Shown here: in pieces, positions 8,282-16,199 of the stretch | Layout of the letters: each line of letters begins with the position of its first letter | How positions within the stretch are numbered: the first letter of the stretch is position 1 | The notes under the pieces: generated by a model | What the model saw: only the letters and a program-made list of their open reading frames with translations | Told to the model about the DNA's origin: nothing | The model's database searches: none | Source of the DNA: JAUVKA01 sp964465145 | GTDB lineage: Bacteria > Bacteroidota > Bacteroidia > Bacteroidales > UBA12481 | Assembly: GCA_964465145.1 (NCBI GenBank) | Contig: CAYXJR010000050.1 | Location: forward strand, 1-35,539 | DNA: 35,539 bases | Reading direction: 5' to 3' | Made by a program: the position numbers and the translations under genes

Positions 8282-10932
8282 TAAGCATCCTTCTTATCCT
8301 CTTTGGATTCTTCCTCCTTTTTAACCTTTTTAGCAGCAGGCTTCTTAGCAGCTGGTTTTTTCGCAACCGCCTTAGCAGGCTTTTTCTCAGCGGCCTCAGG
8401 CTTTTTCTTAGCGGCCTTAGGCTTTTTCTTAGCGGCCTTAGGCTTTTCAGCCTTCGGTTCTATTACTTCGGCTGTCTCTTTAGGCGTTTCTACCACATCC
8501 AAAACATCATCAACAACATCTTTGGCCACTTCTGACACTTGAACAACTTCCTTCACCTCATCTTTAGCCTCATCCGTTTTTGTAACGGCTTTTTTAGCTT
8601 TGGCTGGCTTTTTGATCAATTTTTCGTCTACTGATTTTTCAGCTTTGGGCTCCTTAACCACTTTAACTTTGTGTGGTGCTGACTTTTTCACAGGCATTGA
8701 ATCAATTTTTTCAGCCTCCTCCATGATTGATTTTAAAGCTGCCAGGTCGGAAATATCTCCAAGAGTTGTAGCCTCCAGATTCTGCTTGGCCTTAGCCATA
8801 CCTTTGGAGGCACCAGAAGATTTTGCTTTACGCTCCTGTGCCACTTCAGCTCTCTTCTCATCTTCAAAGATTCGGCTGTGTGACAAAATAATGCGCTTGG
8901 CCGATTTGTTGAATTCAATTACCTTAAATTCCAGCTTCTCGTCAACTTTTGCCTGACTGTTATCCTCCTTTACAAGGTGACGCGGCGTAGCAAAACCTTC
9001 CACTCCGTACGGCAAGGTGATAACAGCGCCACGGTCGAATATATTAACCACTGTCCCTTCGTGTACCGACCCTTCTTTAAATATAGTTTCGAATACATCC
9101 CATGGATTTTCTTCCAGTTGTTTATGGCCTAGGCTCAATCGGCGGTTATCTTTATCGATTTCAAGCACAACCACATCAATTTGATCATTGATAGCGCAGA
9201 ATTCAGCCGGATGTTTGATCTTTTTGGTCCATGACAGATCGGAAATGTGGATAAGACCATCAACACCCTCTTCTATCTCAACGAATACACCAAATCCAGT
9301 GAAATTCCGAACTTTGGCGGTATGTTTGGTATTGAGTTTATATTTCTCCTCAATGTTGGACCAGGGATCCTGGCGTAATTGCTTCATGCCGAGAGACATT
9401 TTACGCTCCTCCCTATCCATTGTCAGAACCTGAGCCTCCACCTCATCACCAATCTTAAGGAATTCCTGTGCGCTGCGTAAATGCTGCGACCAGGACATTT
9501 CGGAAACATGTATCAGTCCTTCAACTCCAGGTGCAATCTCAACGAAAGCACCATAATCGGCCATCACAACGACCTTGCCCTTAACAACATCTCCAACTTT
9601 TATTTTATCATCCAGAGAATCCCATGGATGTGCTGTTAATTGCTTTTTGCCCAGAGCAATACGCTTCTTATTATCATCAAAATCAAGAATAACCACATTG
9701 ATCTTCTCGTCGAGCTGAACAATTTCTTCCGGGTGATTAACCCGTCCCCATGATAGGTCGGTTATATGGATTAGGCCATCCACACCACCAAGATCGATAA
9801 AAACGCCATATGAGGTAATGTTCTTAACAGTACCCTCCAGTACCTGTCCTTTTTCAAGTTTGGAGATAATGTCTTGTTTTTGTATTTCCAATTCAGCTTC
9901 TATAAGAGCTTTGTGAGAAACAACAACATTTTTGAATTCCTGGTTGATCTTAACCACTTTGAATTCCATAGTTTTCCCAACGTAAATATCATAATCCCTG
10001 ATGGGCTTAACGTCGATCTGAGAACCAGGAAGGAAAGCCTCAATACCAAACACATCAACGATCATACCTCCTTTGGTACGACATTTAATAAAACCTTTAA
10101 TCACCTCACTTTGATCGTGAGCCTGGTTGACCCGATCCCATGAACGGAATACTCTGGCTTTTTTATGAGAGAGAAGTAATTGTCCGGTTCGGTCTTCAAG
10201 AGTTTCAACATAAACCTCGACTGGATCACCAGGACTAAGTTCAGGATTATACCTGAATTCATTCAAACTTACAATTCCTTCTGACTTATATCCAATGTTT
10301 ATGACAACCTCTCGCTTATTCATGGAAACTACTGTACCTTCCACAACTTCATTAACGGCTACTGTAGATAAGGTCTGGTCGAAAATATTTTCCAGTTTTG
10401 CCCTTTCCTCTGGTGAATAATCATCATGATCAGTAGTATAGCTATCCCAGTCGAATTCAGTTATTTTAGCTGATTTTTTAGATATTACCTCCAGTTCTGT
10501 ATCTTCCTCTTCCAGGATATCATCAATATCCTTTTCTTCTTCCTCATCCTTTTCCTCTTCCTCTTCTTCTTCATTTACTTCTTCCTCACTTACAGGATCT
10601 ATTCCAGTTTCTTCAACTGGCTCAGAGGGAGTATCAGTATCAGCTGTTTCTGAAACATCTGAATTAGCATCCTCTGAAATTTCCTCTTCTGCTTGTACAA
10701 CAGTTTCAAGTTTTGATTCCTCTGTTACAGCTTCTTCAACTACAGGTTGTTCAGCAACGAGTTCTTCGGGGGCTGTTACCTCTGCAAGAGGTTCTTCAGG
10801 GACAGTTGCCTCTGTAACAGTTTCTTCGGCGATAATTTCTTCAGTTTTTACCTCAATTTTTTCTTCCGTTTGCGGCTGCTCATTGAGCTCTGCCGGCTCT
10901 TCGTTTTGATTTATTAATTCCTTTTCTGACAT
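8281..10932 (-). CDS. rpsA: 30S ribosomal protein S1 with long acidic head and H1-like tail
   Basis: S1 binds mRNA on the small subunit and helps initiation. Six S1 RNA-binding repeats are seen between about residues 190 and 690; the repeated phrases GVDGLIHI.DLSW and (K/R)(R/K).(A/S)LG.KQL mark the central copies. At 883 residues it is far longer than the roughly 560-600 residue S1 of E. coli or Bacteroides. The first ~155 residues are very rich in Glu (with a run of seven Glu near 121-127). The last ~190 residues are Lys/Ala/Pro-rich, with PKAAKKK-type repeats like histone H1 or AlgP-like proteins. The reading frame is continuous, so both tails are part of the gene. A near-perfect promoter lies upstream and rnz overlaps its stop. 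Confidence 0.95.
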   Translation of the reverse strand: MSEKELINQNEEPAELNEQPQTEEKIEVKTEEIIAEETVTEATVPEEPLAEVTAPEELVAEQPVVEEAVTEESKLETVVQAEEEISEDANSDVSETADTDTPSEPVEETGIDPVSEEEVNEEEEEEEKDEEEEKDIDDILEEEDTELEVISKKSAKITEFDWDSYTTDHDDYSPEERAKLENIFDQTLSTVAVNEVVEGTVVSMNKREVVINIGYKSEGIVSLNEFRYNPELSPGDPVEVYVETLEDRTGQLLLSHKKARVFRSWDRVNQAHDQSEVIKGFIKCRTKGGMIVDVFGIEAFLPGSQIDVKPIRDYDIYVGKTMEFKVVKINQEFKNVVVSHKALIEAELEIQKQDIISKLEKGQVLEGTVKNITSYGVFIDLGGVDGLIHITDLSWGRVNHPEEIVQLDEKINVVILDFDDNKKRIALGKKQLTAHPWDSLDDKIKVGDVVKGKVVVMADYGAFVEIAPGVEGLIHVSEMSWSQHLRSAQEFLKIGDEVEAQVLTMDREERKMSLGMKQLRQDPWSNIEEKYKLNTKHTAKVRNFTGFGVFVEIEEGVDGLIHISDLSWTKKIKHPAEFCAINDQIDVVVLEIDKDNRRLSLGHKQLEENPWDVFETIFKEGSVHEGTVVNIFDRGAVITLPYGVEGFATPRHLVKEDNSQAKVDEKLEFKVIEFNKSAKRIILSHSRIFEDEKRAEVAQERKAKSSGASKGMAKAKQNLEATTLGDISDLAALKSIMEEAEKIDSMPVKKSAPHKVKVVKEPKAEKSVDEKLIKKPAKAKKAVTKTDEAKDEVKEVVQVSEVAKDVVDDVLDVVETPKETAEVIEPKAEKPKAAKKKPKAAKKKPEAAEKKPAKAVAKKPAAKKPAAKKVKKEEESKEDKKDA

Positions 10933-10987
10933 GTTCTAACAATCAATTAGTTAGTGGGTTAGACATTATATTTGATAAACACGGGCG

Positions 10988-11018
10988 CAAAGTTAACTTA
11001 AATTTATTCACTTTCAAA
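10988..11018 (-). promoter_or_regulatory. Bacteroidota-type promoter of rpsA-rnz
   Basis: On the minus strand: TTTG (11018-11015), a 19-nt spacer, then TAACTTTG (10995-10988). This matches the known Bacteroidota sigma-70 consensus (TTTG, 19-21 nt, TAnnTTTG) exactly. Transcription should begin just after, near 10985-10980, giving a leader of about 50 nt to the rpsA ATG. The upstream box is 3 nt beyond the stop codon of the aminotransferase remnant. Confidence 0.7.
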
Positions 11019-11395
11019 CCTTTAGCTCTTCATATAAGCATTTTCCTGATTCATAAATTTTTCGATACGATGCAGAGCTTCAATAAGTTCCTCTTTCCCT
11101 CTTGCAACATTGATCCTGATCCATTTATCAGCCTTTGATGAAAAGTGAATACATGGGACTACCCCAACTTTTTGACTGTCATAAAGTTGAATGGAAAAGC
11201 CGACCCCGTTACCCAGATTATCCGGCAAGCGGCACCAAACAAAATAGCCTCCTTTGGCCTGTTCAACCAGAAAGCCCATCATTATAGCTTTCATAAACAG
11301 GTTCAAAAGCCAGGGCGCTCCAATTATTTCCAAATTGATGTATCAAATAGGTGTAAAAAGATGTAGGGCAGCTTCTTTCAAACAGCCTGTCAATG

Positions 11396-11411
11396 CTCAG
11401 GAATTCCTGAG
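11396..11411. repeat. 16-bp perfect palindrome upstream of ugd
   Basis: CTCAGGAATTCCTGAG is fully self-complementary with no loop. It lies 52 nt before the ugd start and about 12 nt before a weak -7-like box, a position where a dimeric regulator could bind. It also falls inside the aminotransferase remnant, so it may be inherited coding sequence. Operator function is speculative. Confidence 0.35.
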
Positions 11412-11422
11412 AAAAATTTTCC

Positions 11423-11430
11423 TATACTTG
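11423..11430 (+). promoter_or_regulatory. Candidate -7 box of the ugd cluster
   Basis: TATACTTG differs from the TAnnTTTG consensus at one position and ends 33 nt before the ugd ATG, like the other candidate boxes in this window. No matching TTTG was found 19-21 nt upstream. Confidence 0.25.
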
Positions 11431-11463
11431 CATAAGGGAAGAAGACAATAAATTGATTAACAA

Positions 11464-12777
11464 ATGAAAATATCTATTATCGGGACAGGATATGTAGGGT
11501 TGGTAACCGGAACATGCTTTGCAGAATCAGGAATCGTGGTTACATGTGTTGATGTGGACGAGAACAAAATCAGCATGTTGAATAAGGGTCATGTACCCAT
11601 TTATGAGCCAGGCCTTGATGACATGATTAGGAAAAATGTTAAGAAGAATCGTCTGTTCTTCACTACAAACCTTGAAGAAAGCCTGGTCGATGCAGAAGCG
11701 GCATTTATTGCAGTGGGGACCCCACCTGATGAAGATGGGAGTGCTGATCTGCAATACGTTATAGGAGTGGCTGCTGATATTGGTAAATATATGAGGGATT
11801 ATCTGGTTATAGTCAATAAAAGTACTGTGCCCATAGGAACCTCCCATAAGGTCAGGGTTGCTGTTACCGAAGCCTTGAAGCTGAAAGGATCAGACATACC
11901 TTTTGATATTGCTTCTAACCCTGAGTTCCTTAAAGAAGGAAGCGCTATCCAGGATTTTCTCCGACCCGACCGAATCGTTATCGGATTAGATTCATCCAGG
12001 GCAGAAAAAATTATGAATAGGTTATACAAACCCTTCGTTTTGAATGGACATCCTATCTATTTCATGGATATTCCATCGGCAGAAATGACAAAATATGCTG
12101 CTAATTCAATGCTGGCAACTAAAATCAGCTTTATGAATGATATCGCCAATCTTTGTGAGATCCTGGGTGCGGATGTTGATATGGTACGCAAAGGGATAGG
12201 CAGCGATAGCCGAATAGGCAACAAATTCATCTACCCCGGCGTTGGTTACGGTGGAAGCTGCTTCCCTAAAGATGTAAAAGCCCTGATCAAAACAGCCGCC
12301 AAAAATGGATACCCTCTTCGTATTCTTCAAGCTGTGGAAGATGTCAATGAGGACCAGAAGAAGACGATGTTTGCAAAAATCTTCCGACATTTTGGTGGTG
12401 ATTTAAAAGGTAAGAAGATTGCAATTTGGGGACTGGCTTTCAAACCTAATACGGATGACATGCGGGAAGCTCCTTCTTTGGTACTGATTGACCAGTTAGT
12501 AGATACCGGGGCATCGGTAATATCTTATGACCCGGTGGCAATGAATGAAACCAGGCGAAAAATAGGAAATAAAACCGCCTATTCAAATGATCAGTATGAA
12601 GCTCTTGTGGATGCTCACGCACTGGTTCTAATTACCGAATGGTCGGAATTTCGTGTTCTCAGATACAAAGAAATTGAGAAACTCATGATCGAAAAAGTAA
12701 TATTTGACGGTCGGAATATTTACGATCCAGAGGAGGTTAGGGAATTTGGTTTTACCTATTACGGAATTGGACGTTAA
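11464..12777 (+). CDS. ugd: UDP-glucose 6-dehydrogenase
   Basis: Oxidises UDP-glucose to UDP-glucuronate with two NAD, supplying acidic sugars for surface polysaccharide. The protein has 437 residues. It opens with the Rossmann motif MKISIIGTGYVGLVTG, has the NPEFLKEGSA segment near 152-161, and the catalytic Cys266 in GVGYGGSCFPKD, followed by the C-terminal UDP-binding domain (IWGLAFKPNTDDMREAPS). The next gene, a UDP-glucuronate decarboxylase, uses its product. The two are 14 nt apart and clearly co-transcribed. Confidence 0.97.
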   Translation: MKISIIGTGYVGLVTGTCFAESGIVVTCVDVDENKISMLNKGHVPIYEPGLDDMIRKNVKKNRLFFTTNLEESLVDAEAAFIAVGTPPDEDGSADLQYVIGVAADIGKYMRDYLVIVNKSTVPIGTSHKVRVAVTEALKLKGSDIPFDIASNPEFLKEGSAIQDFLRPDRIVIGLDSSRAEKIMNRLYKPFVLNGHPIYFMDIPSAEMTKYAANSMLATKISFMNDIANLCEILGADVDMVRKGIGSDSRIGNKFIYPGVGYGGSCFPKDVKALIKTAAKNGYPLRILQAVEDVNEDQKKTMFAKIFRHFGGDLKGKKIAIWGLAFKPNTDDMREAPSLVLIDQLVDTGASVISYDPVAMNETRRKIGNKTAYSNDQYEALVDAHALVLITEWSEFRVLRYKEIEKLMIEKVIFDGRNIYDPEEVREFGFTYYGIGR

Positions 12778-12791
12778 TATAATTTTTGATC

Positions 12792-13757
12792 ATGAACAAG
12801 ATTTTAGTTACTGGCGGTGCAGGGTTTATAGGTTCTCATTTATGTGAACGCCTGCTTAATGAAGGAAACGAAGTAATATGTCTGGATAATTTTTTTACGG
12901 GAAACAAAAAAAATGTGGTTCATTTATTGGAACATCCCTTTTTTGAACTTGTCCGGCATGATATTACCATGCCATACTTCGTTGAAGTTGACCAAATATA
13001 TAATCTTGCCTGTCCTGCCTCACCAATACACTATCAGTACAATGCGATAAAAACGGTGAAGACTTCTGTTTCAGGCGCTATTAATATGTTGGGACTGGCA
13101 AAAAGGATAAAAGCCAGGATTTTGCAGGCATCAACTTCAGAGGTTTATGGAGATCCACAGGTCCATCCCCAACCGGAAGATTACTGGGGCTATGTCAATC
13201 CTATCGGACTGAGAGCATGCTATGATGAGGGGAAAAGATGTGCAGAAACTTTATTCATGAGTTACCACCAGCAAAACGGGGTAAGGATTAAGATCGCAAG
13301 AATATTCAATACCTACGGGCCCAATATGCATCCGGAAGATGGACGGGTAGTTAGTAATTTCATCATGCAGGCCCTTAGAGGACAAAACATTACCATTTAT
13401 GGTGATGGATCTCAGACCAGAAGTTTTCAATATATAGATGATCTGCTGGAAGGATTGATCAGACTGATGAATACCCGTGAAGAATTCACAGGACCAGTTA
13501 ACCTTGGGAATCCCATTGAATTTACTATTAAGGAATTAGCTGAAGAGGTAATTGACCTTATTGGGGCAAAATCGAATTTAGAATATCTCCCTCTCCCGGA
13601 GGATGACCCCATGCAAAGAAAGCCAGACATAAGTTTAGCGCGTAAAGAATTAAACATGTGGGAGCCCCGGGTGCAATTGAGGGAAGGGCTTGTTAAAACA
13701 ATTGAATACTTCAGTGAACTAATAAGAAATAACGAATTAGATCAATATCAAAGATAA
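12792..13757 (+). CDS. uxs: UDP-glucuronate decarboxylase (UDP-xylose synthase)
   Basis: Short-chain dehydrogenase of the extended type that turns UDP-glucuronate into UDP-xylose through a 4-keto intermediate. The 321-residue protein starts at ATG 12792; a TTG two codons upstream is less likely. It has the NAD motif GGAGFIGSH (8-16), the STSEVYGDP segment (114-122) and the catalytic YDEGKR (Tyr144, Lys148). The region LACPASPIHYQYN is characteristic of UXS rather than of dTDP-glucose dehydratase (RfbB). It directly follows ugd, completing a UDP-glucose to UDP-xylose route. It sits where rfbB might be expected in an rfb cluster but is not RfbB. Confidence 0.94.
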   Translation: MNKILVTGGAGFIGSHLCERLLNEGNEVICLDNFFTGNKKNVVHLLEHPFFELVRHDITMPYFVEVDQIYNLACPASPIHYQYNAIKTVKTSVSGAINMLGLAKRIKARILQASTSEVYGDPQVHPQPEDYWGYVNPIGLRACYDEGKRCAETLFMSYHQQNGVRIKIARIFNTYGPNMHPEDGRVVSNFIMQALRGQNITIYGDGSQTRSFQYIDDLLEGLIRLMNTREEFTGPVNLGNPIEFTIKELAEEVIDLIGAKSNLEYLPLPEDDPMQRKPDISLARKELNMWEPRVQLREGLVKTIEYFSELIRNNELDQYQR

Positions 13758-13771
13758 GAGAGTGAGAAAAG

Positions 13772-13831
13772 TGTCAGACATATTCTATCAAACTTGTCAA
13801 ATTATTAAATATCAGCGAATTCCATCTGACA
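13772..13831. repeat. Distant 7-bp inverted repeat in the uxs-rfbA spacer
   Basis: TGTCAGA (13772-13778) and TCTGACA (13825-13831) are inverted copies 46 nt apart inside the 96-nt spacer, the longest gap in the nucleotide-sugar cluster. The AT-rich sequence between them could fold or hold a promoter for rfbA, but no clear TAnnTTTG box or T-run is present. Weak evidence. Confidence 0.25.
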
Positions 13832-13853
13832 TTTAAAAAAAATACTCAAACAG

Positions 13854-14735
13854 ATGAAAGGAATTATTTTAGCCGGAGGAGCGGGTACACGTTTATACCC
13901 GATCACCAAGAGCATTTCAAAACAGATCGTTCCCATTTACGACAAACCAATGATCTATTACCCGCTTTCAGTACTCTTGCTGGCAGGTATACGGGATATT
14001 TTGATAATATCAACACCAAAGGACCTGCCATTGTATATTGATCTTTTTGGAGACGGCTCCCAGCTTGGGATCAATATTGATTATGCCGAACAAGCCTCTC
14101 CGGATGGTCTGGCTCAGGCATTTCTTATTGGTGAAGAATTTATCGGCGATGATAATGTTTGTTTAATTCTTGGGGATAACATTTTTTATGGTTACAATTT
14201 CGGTGAAATACTTAAGAAGTCTGCCGAATTGACCACCGGAGCAAAAATATTCGGATACAATGTACAAGATCCCGAACGATATGGTGTTGTTGAGTTTGAT
14301 TCTGAAAACAAAGTCCTTAGTCTTGAGGAAAAGCCTAAATCACCTAAATCAAATTACGCTATCACAGGACTATATTTTTATGATAATTCCGTTATTGAAA
14401 AGGCAAAGATGCTAAAACCTTCTGAGAGAGGGGAACTTGAGATAACAGACTTGAACCGATTGTATCTCGAAGAAGACAACCTTCAGGTTCAGCTTCTTGG
14501 GCGTGGCATGGCCTGGTTGGATACAGGAACCCACGACAGTTTGCTCCAGGCTTCAAATTTCATAGCAACCATTGAACAACGACAGGGCCTTAAAGTATCA
14601 TGCATTGAAGAAATCGCCTATATTAGGGGATATATTAACAGAGATCAGCTTATTGAATTAGCCAAACCCCTGGAAAACAATCAATACGGACAATACCTTC
14701 TTCGGGTAGCTAAAGACCGAATACCGAATAATTAG
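13854..14735 (+). CDS. rfbA: Glucose-1-phosphate thymidylyltransferase
   Basis: Makes dTDP-glucose from glucose-1-phosphate and dTTP, the entry to dTDP-rhamnose. The protein has 293 residues, the usual length. The nucleotidyltransferase signature LAGGAGTRLYPITK is at the start, with KPMIYYPLS following, and GDNIFYG (the metal-binding Asp) near 110. The C-terminal region LDTGTHDSLLQAS is typical of RfbA. The phosphohexomutase gene at the end of the cluster could supply glucose-1-phosphate. rfbC follows after 9 nt. Confidence 0.97.
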   Translation: MKGIILAGGAGTRLYPITKSISKQIVPIYDKPMIYYPLSVLLLAGIRDILIISTPKDLPLYIDLFGDGSQLGINIDYAEQASPDGLAQAFLIGEEFIGDDNVCLILGDNIFYGYNFGEILKKSAELTTGAKIFGYNVQDPERYGVVEFDSENKVLSLEEKPKSPKSNYAITGLYFYDNSVIEKAKMLKPSERGELEITDLNRLYLEEDNLQVQLLGRGMAWLDTGTHDSLLQASNFIATIEQRQGLKVSCIEEIAYIRGYINRDQLIELAKPLENNQYGQYLLRVAKDRIPNN

Positions 14736-14744
14736 AATTTGTTT

Positions 14745-15299
14745 ATGAATATCATTGAGACTAAATTATCAGGATTACTTATTATTGAGCCCAAAGTTTT
14801 TGAGGACAATAGGGGCTACTTCTTCGAGAGTTACAATAAAAAAAAGTGGGAGGAGGCTGGCATAGATATAAACTTTGTTCAGGACAATCAATCCTTGTCG
14901 GGATATGGCGTTATTCGTGGTCTCCACTATCAGCTAGCGCCTTACGCCCAAACAAAACTTGTAAGGGTATTACATGGAAAAGTACTGGATATTGTGGTAG
15001 ATATCAGGCAGGGATCTCTCACTTTCGGACATAGTTTAGGTATAGGGTTATCCTCGGATAACAAGAAACAAGTACTTATACCACAGGGGTTTGCTCATGG
15101 TTTTGTTGTACTTTCAGAACAAGCTGTTTTCCACTACAAGTGCGACAAGTATTATAATCCTGAATTTGAAAGGGGTATTCATCCAATAGATCCAGACCTA
15201 AATATTATATGGCAAATTCCGGCCAAAGACCAGCTCATTTCCAAAAAAGACCGAAAATTGCCCCGATTCTCTGAAGCCGAGATGAATTATTATATTTAG
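14745..15299 (+). CDS. rfbC: dTDP-4-dehydrorhamnose 3,5-epimerase
   Basis: Cupin-fold epimerase that converts dTDP-4-dehydro-6-deoxyglucose to dTDP-4-dehydrorhamnose. From ATG 14745 the protein has 184 residues; the TTG two codons upstream is not needed. It shows EDNRGYFFESY (20-30), the catalytic His in RGLHYQ (His61) and the PQGFAHGFVVLS motif. Spacing to rfbA and rfbD is 9 and 11 nt, so all three are one transcript. Its substrate requires RfbB, which is not encoded in this cluster. Confidence 0.97.
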   Translation: MNIIETKLSGLLIIEPKVFEDNRGYFFESYNKKKWEEAGIDINFVQDNQSLSGYGVIRGLHYQLAPYAQTKLVRVLHGKVLDIVVDIRQGSLTFGHSLGIGLSSDNKKQVLIPQGFAHGFVVLSEQAVFHYKCDKYYNPEFERGIHPIDPDLNIIWQIPAKDQLISKKDRKLPRFSEAEMNYYI

Positions 15300-15310
15300 G
15301 GTAAAAAGGA

Positions 15311-16192
15311 ATGATGAGGAAGCGGGTACTTATTACGGGCAGCAAAGGACAGCTGGGGACTTCACTGCTTATGCTAGCCGATGCATTTAAGCAGCTGGAA
15401 TTAATTCCTTCTGATGTTGAAGACCTGGATATCAGCAATTATGCAGAAGTAAGGGATTATATATCTTCCAAACCAGTAGATTATTTAATTAATTGCGCTG
15501 CTTACACCGCGGTTGATAAGGCTGAAGATTTTGAAACCACCGCCTTCGCCGTTAACCAAAAAGGTACTCAGAACCTCGCTGGTATTTGTGCAACACAAAA
15601 GATCCCTATAATCCACATTTCCACCGATTACGTGTTTTCCGGACAGGACCACCTACCCTATGATGAGGATCATCCTACCGGCCCATTAACTACATACGGC
15701 AGGAGCAAGTTAGCAGGAGAAAAAAGCATTCTTGATTCAGGGGTTCATGGGCTAATCCTCAGGACATCATGGCTATATTCAGAATATGGCAGTAATTTTG
15801 TTAAAAGCATGATTCGATTGGGGCAGGAACGGCAGGAACTTGGAGTTGTTTTTGATCAGATAGGATCACCAACCTATGCTGAAGACCTGGCTCTTGCCAT
15901 TCTTAAAATATTAAACGGATTTGCAGAAGGAAGAATAATGCTGGAAACTGCAACAATATATCATTACTGCAATCAAGGAGTATGTTCATGGTATGATCTT
16001 GCGCAGGCAGTTATGGATATCGGGAAAATAAACTGTCTGATATACCCCATCACATCTGATAAATATCCACTGCCAGCGGTAAGGCCGCATTATTCAGTCT
16101 TGAATACTATTAAATTTCGCGAGAAATTCAGTCTTGAAATTCCACATTGGCGTAAAAGTTTAACACGATGTATTGAAAAGATGAAAACATGA
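15311..16192 (+). CDS. rfbD: dTDP-4-dehydrorhamnose reductase
   Basis: Reduces dTDP-4-dehydrorhamnose to dTDP-L-rhamnose using NAD(P)H. The 293-residue protein has the short nucleotide motif GSKGQLG (10-16), the STDYVFSG segment and the catalytic YGRSKLAGE, in the order expected for the family. The start could be the first ATG at 15311 or the second codon (MRKRVLITG). It lies 11 nt after rfbC and 7 nt before the phosphohexomutase gene. Confidence 0.96.
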   Translation: MMRKRVLITGSKGQLGTSLLMLADAFKQLELIPSDVEDLDISNYAEVRDYISSKPVDYLINCAAYTAVDKAEDFETTAFAVNQKGTQNLAGICATQKIPIIHISTDYVFSGQDHLPYDEDHPTGPLTTYGRSKLAGEKSILDSGVHGLILRTSWLYSEYGSNFVKSMIRLGQERQELGVVFDQIGSPTYAEDLALAILKILNGFAEGRIMLETATIYHYCNQGVCSWYDLAQAVMDIGKINCLIYPITSDKYPLPAVRPHYSVLNTIKFREKFSLEIPHWRKSLTRCIEKMKT

Positions 16193-16199
16193 AATTCCA

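Larger units (their letters stand above)
11022..11452 (-). pseudogene. Decayed PLP-dependent aminotransferase (C-terminal remnant)
   Basis: The frame ending at 11022 encodes a clear C-terminal end of a class I/II aminotransferase: GFLVEQAKGGYFVWCRLP, then KVGVVPCIHFSS and the carboxylate-binding Arg in WIRINVARGKEELIEAL. There is no N-terminal half, no PLP-lysine region, and the plus-strand ugd gene begins at 11464. Upstream a second frame is open (about 11432-11265) and reads ..LFERSCPTSFYTYL.. ..ALAFEPVYESYNDGLSG, which would join the first frame by a shift near 11265-11280. So the remnant seems both 5'-truncated and frameshifted. The link between the two frames is inference; the C-terminal identity is well supported. 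Confidence 0.7.

Noticed and set aside
8303..8956. Ala/Phe-rich plus-strand open frames opposite rpsA
   Set aside because: They are the antisense of the Lys/Ala-rich tail of S1; composition follows from the repeat codons.
12786..12791. TTG start for uxs
   Set aside because: An ATG two codons later gives the standard MNKILVTGGAG start.
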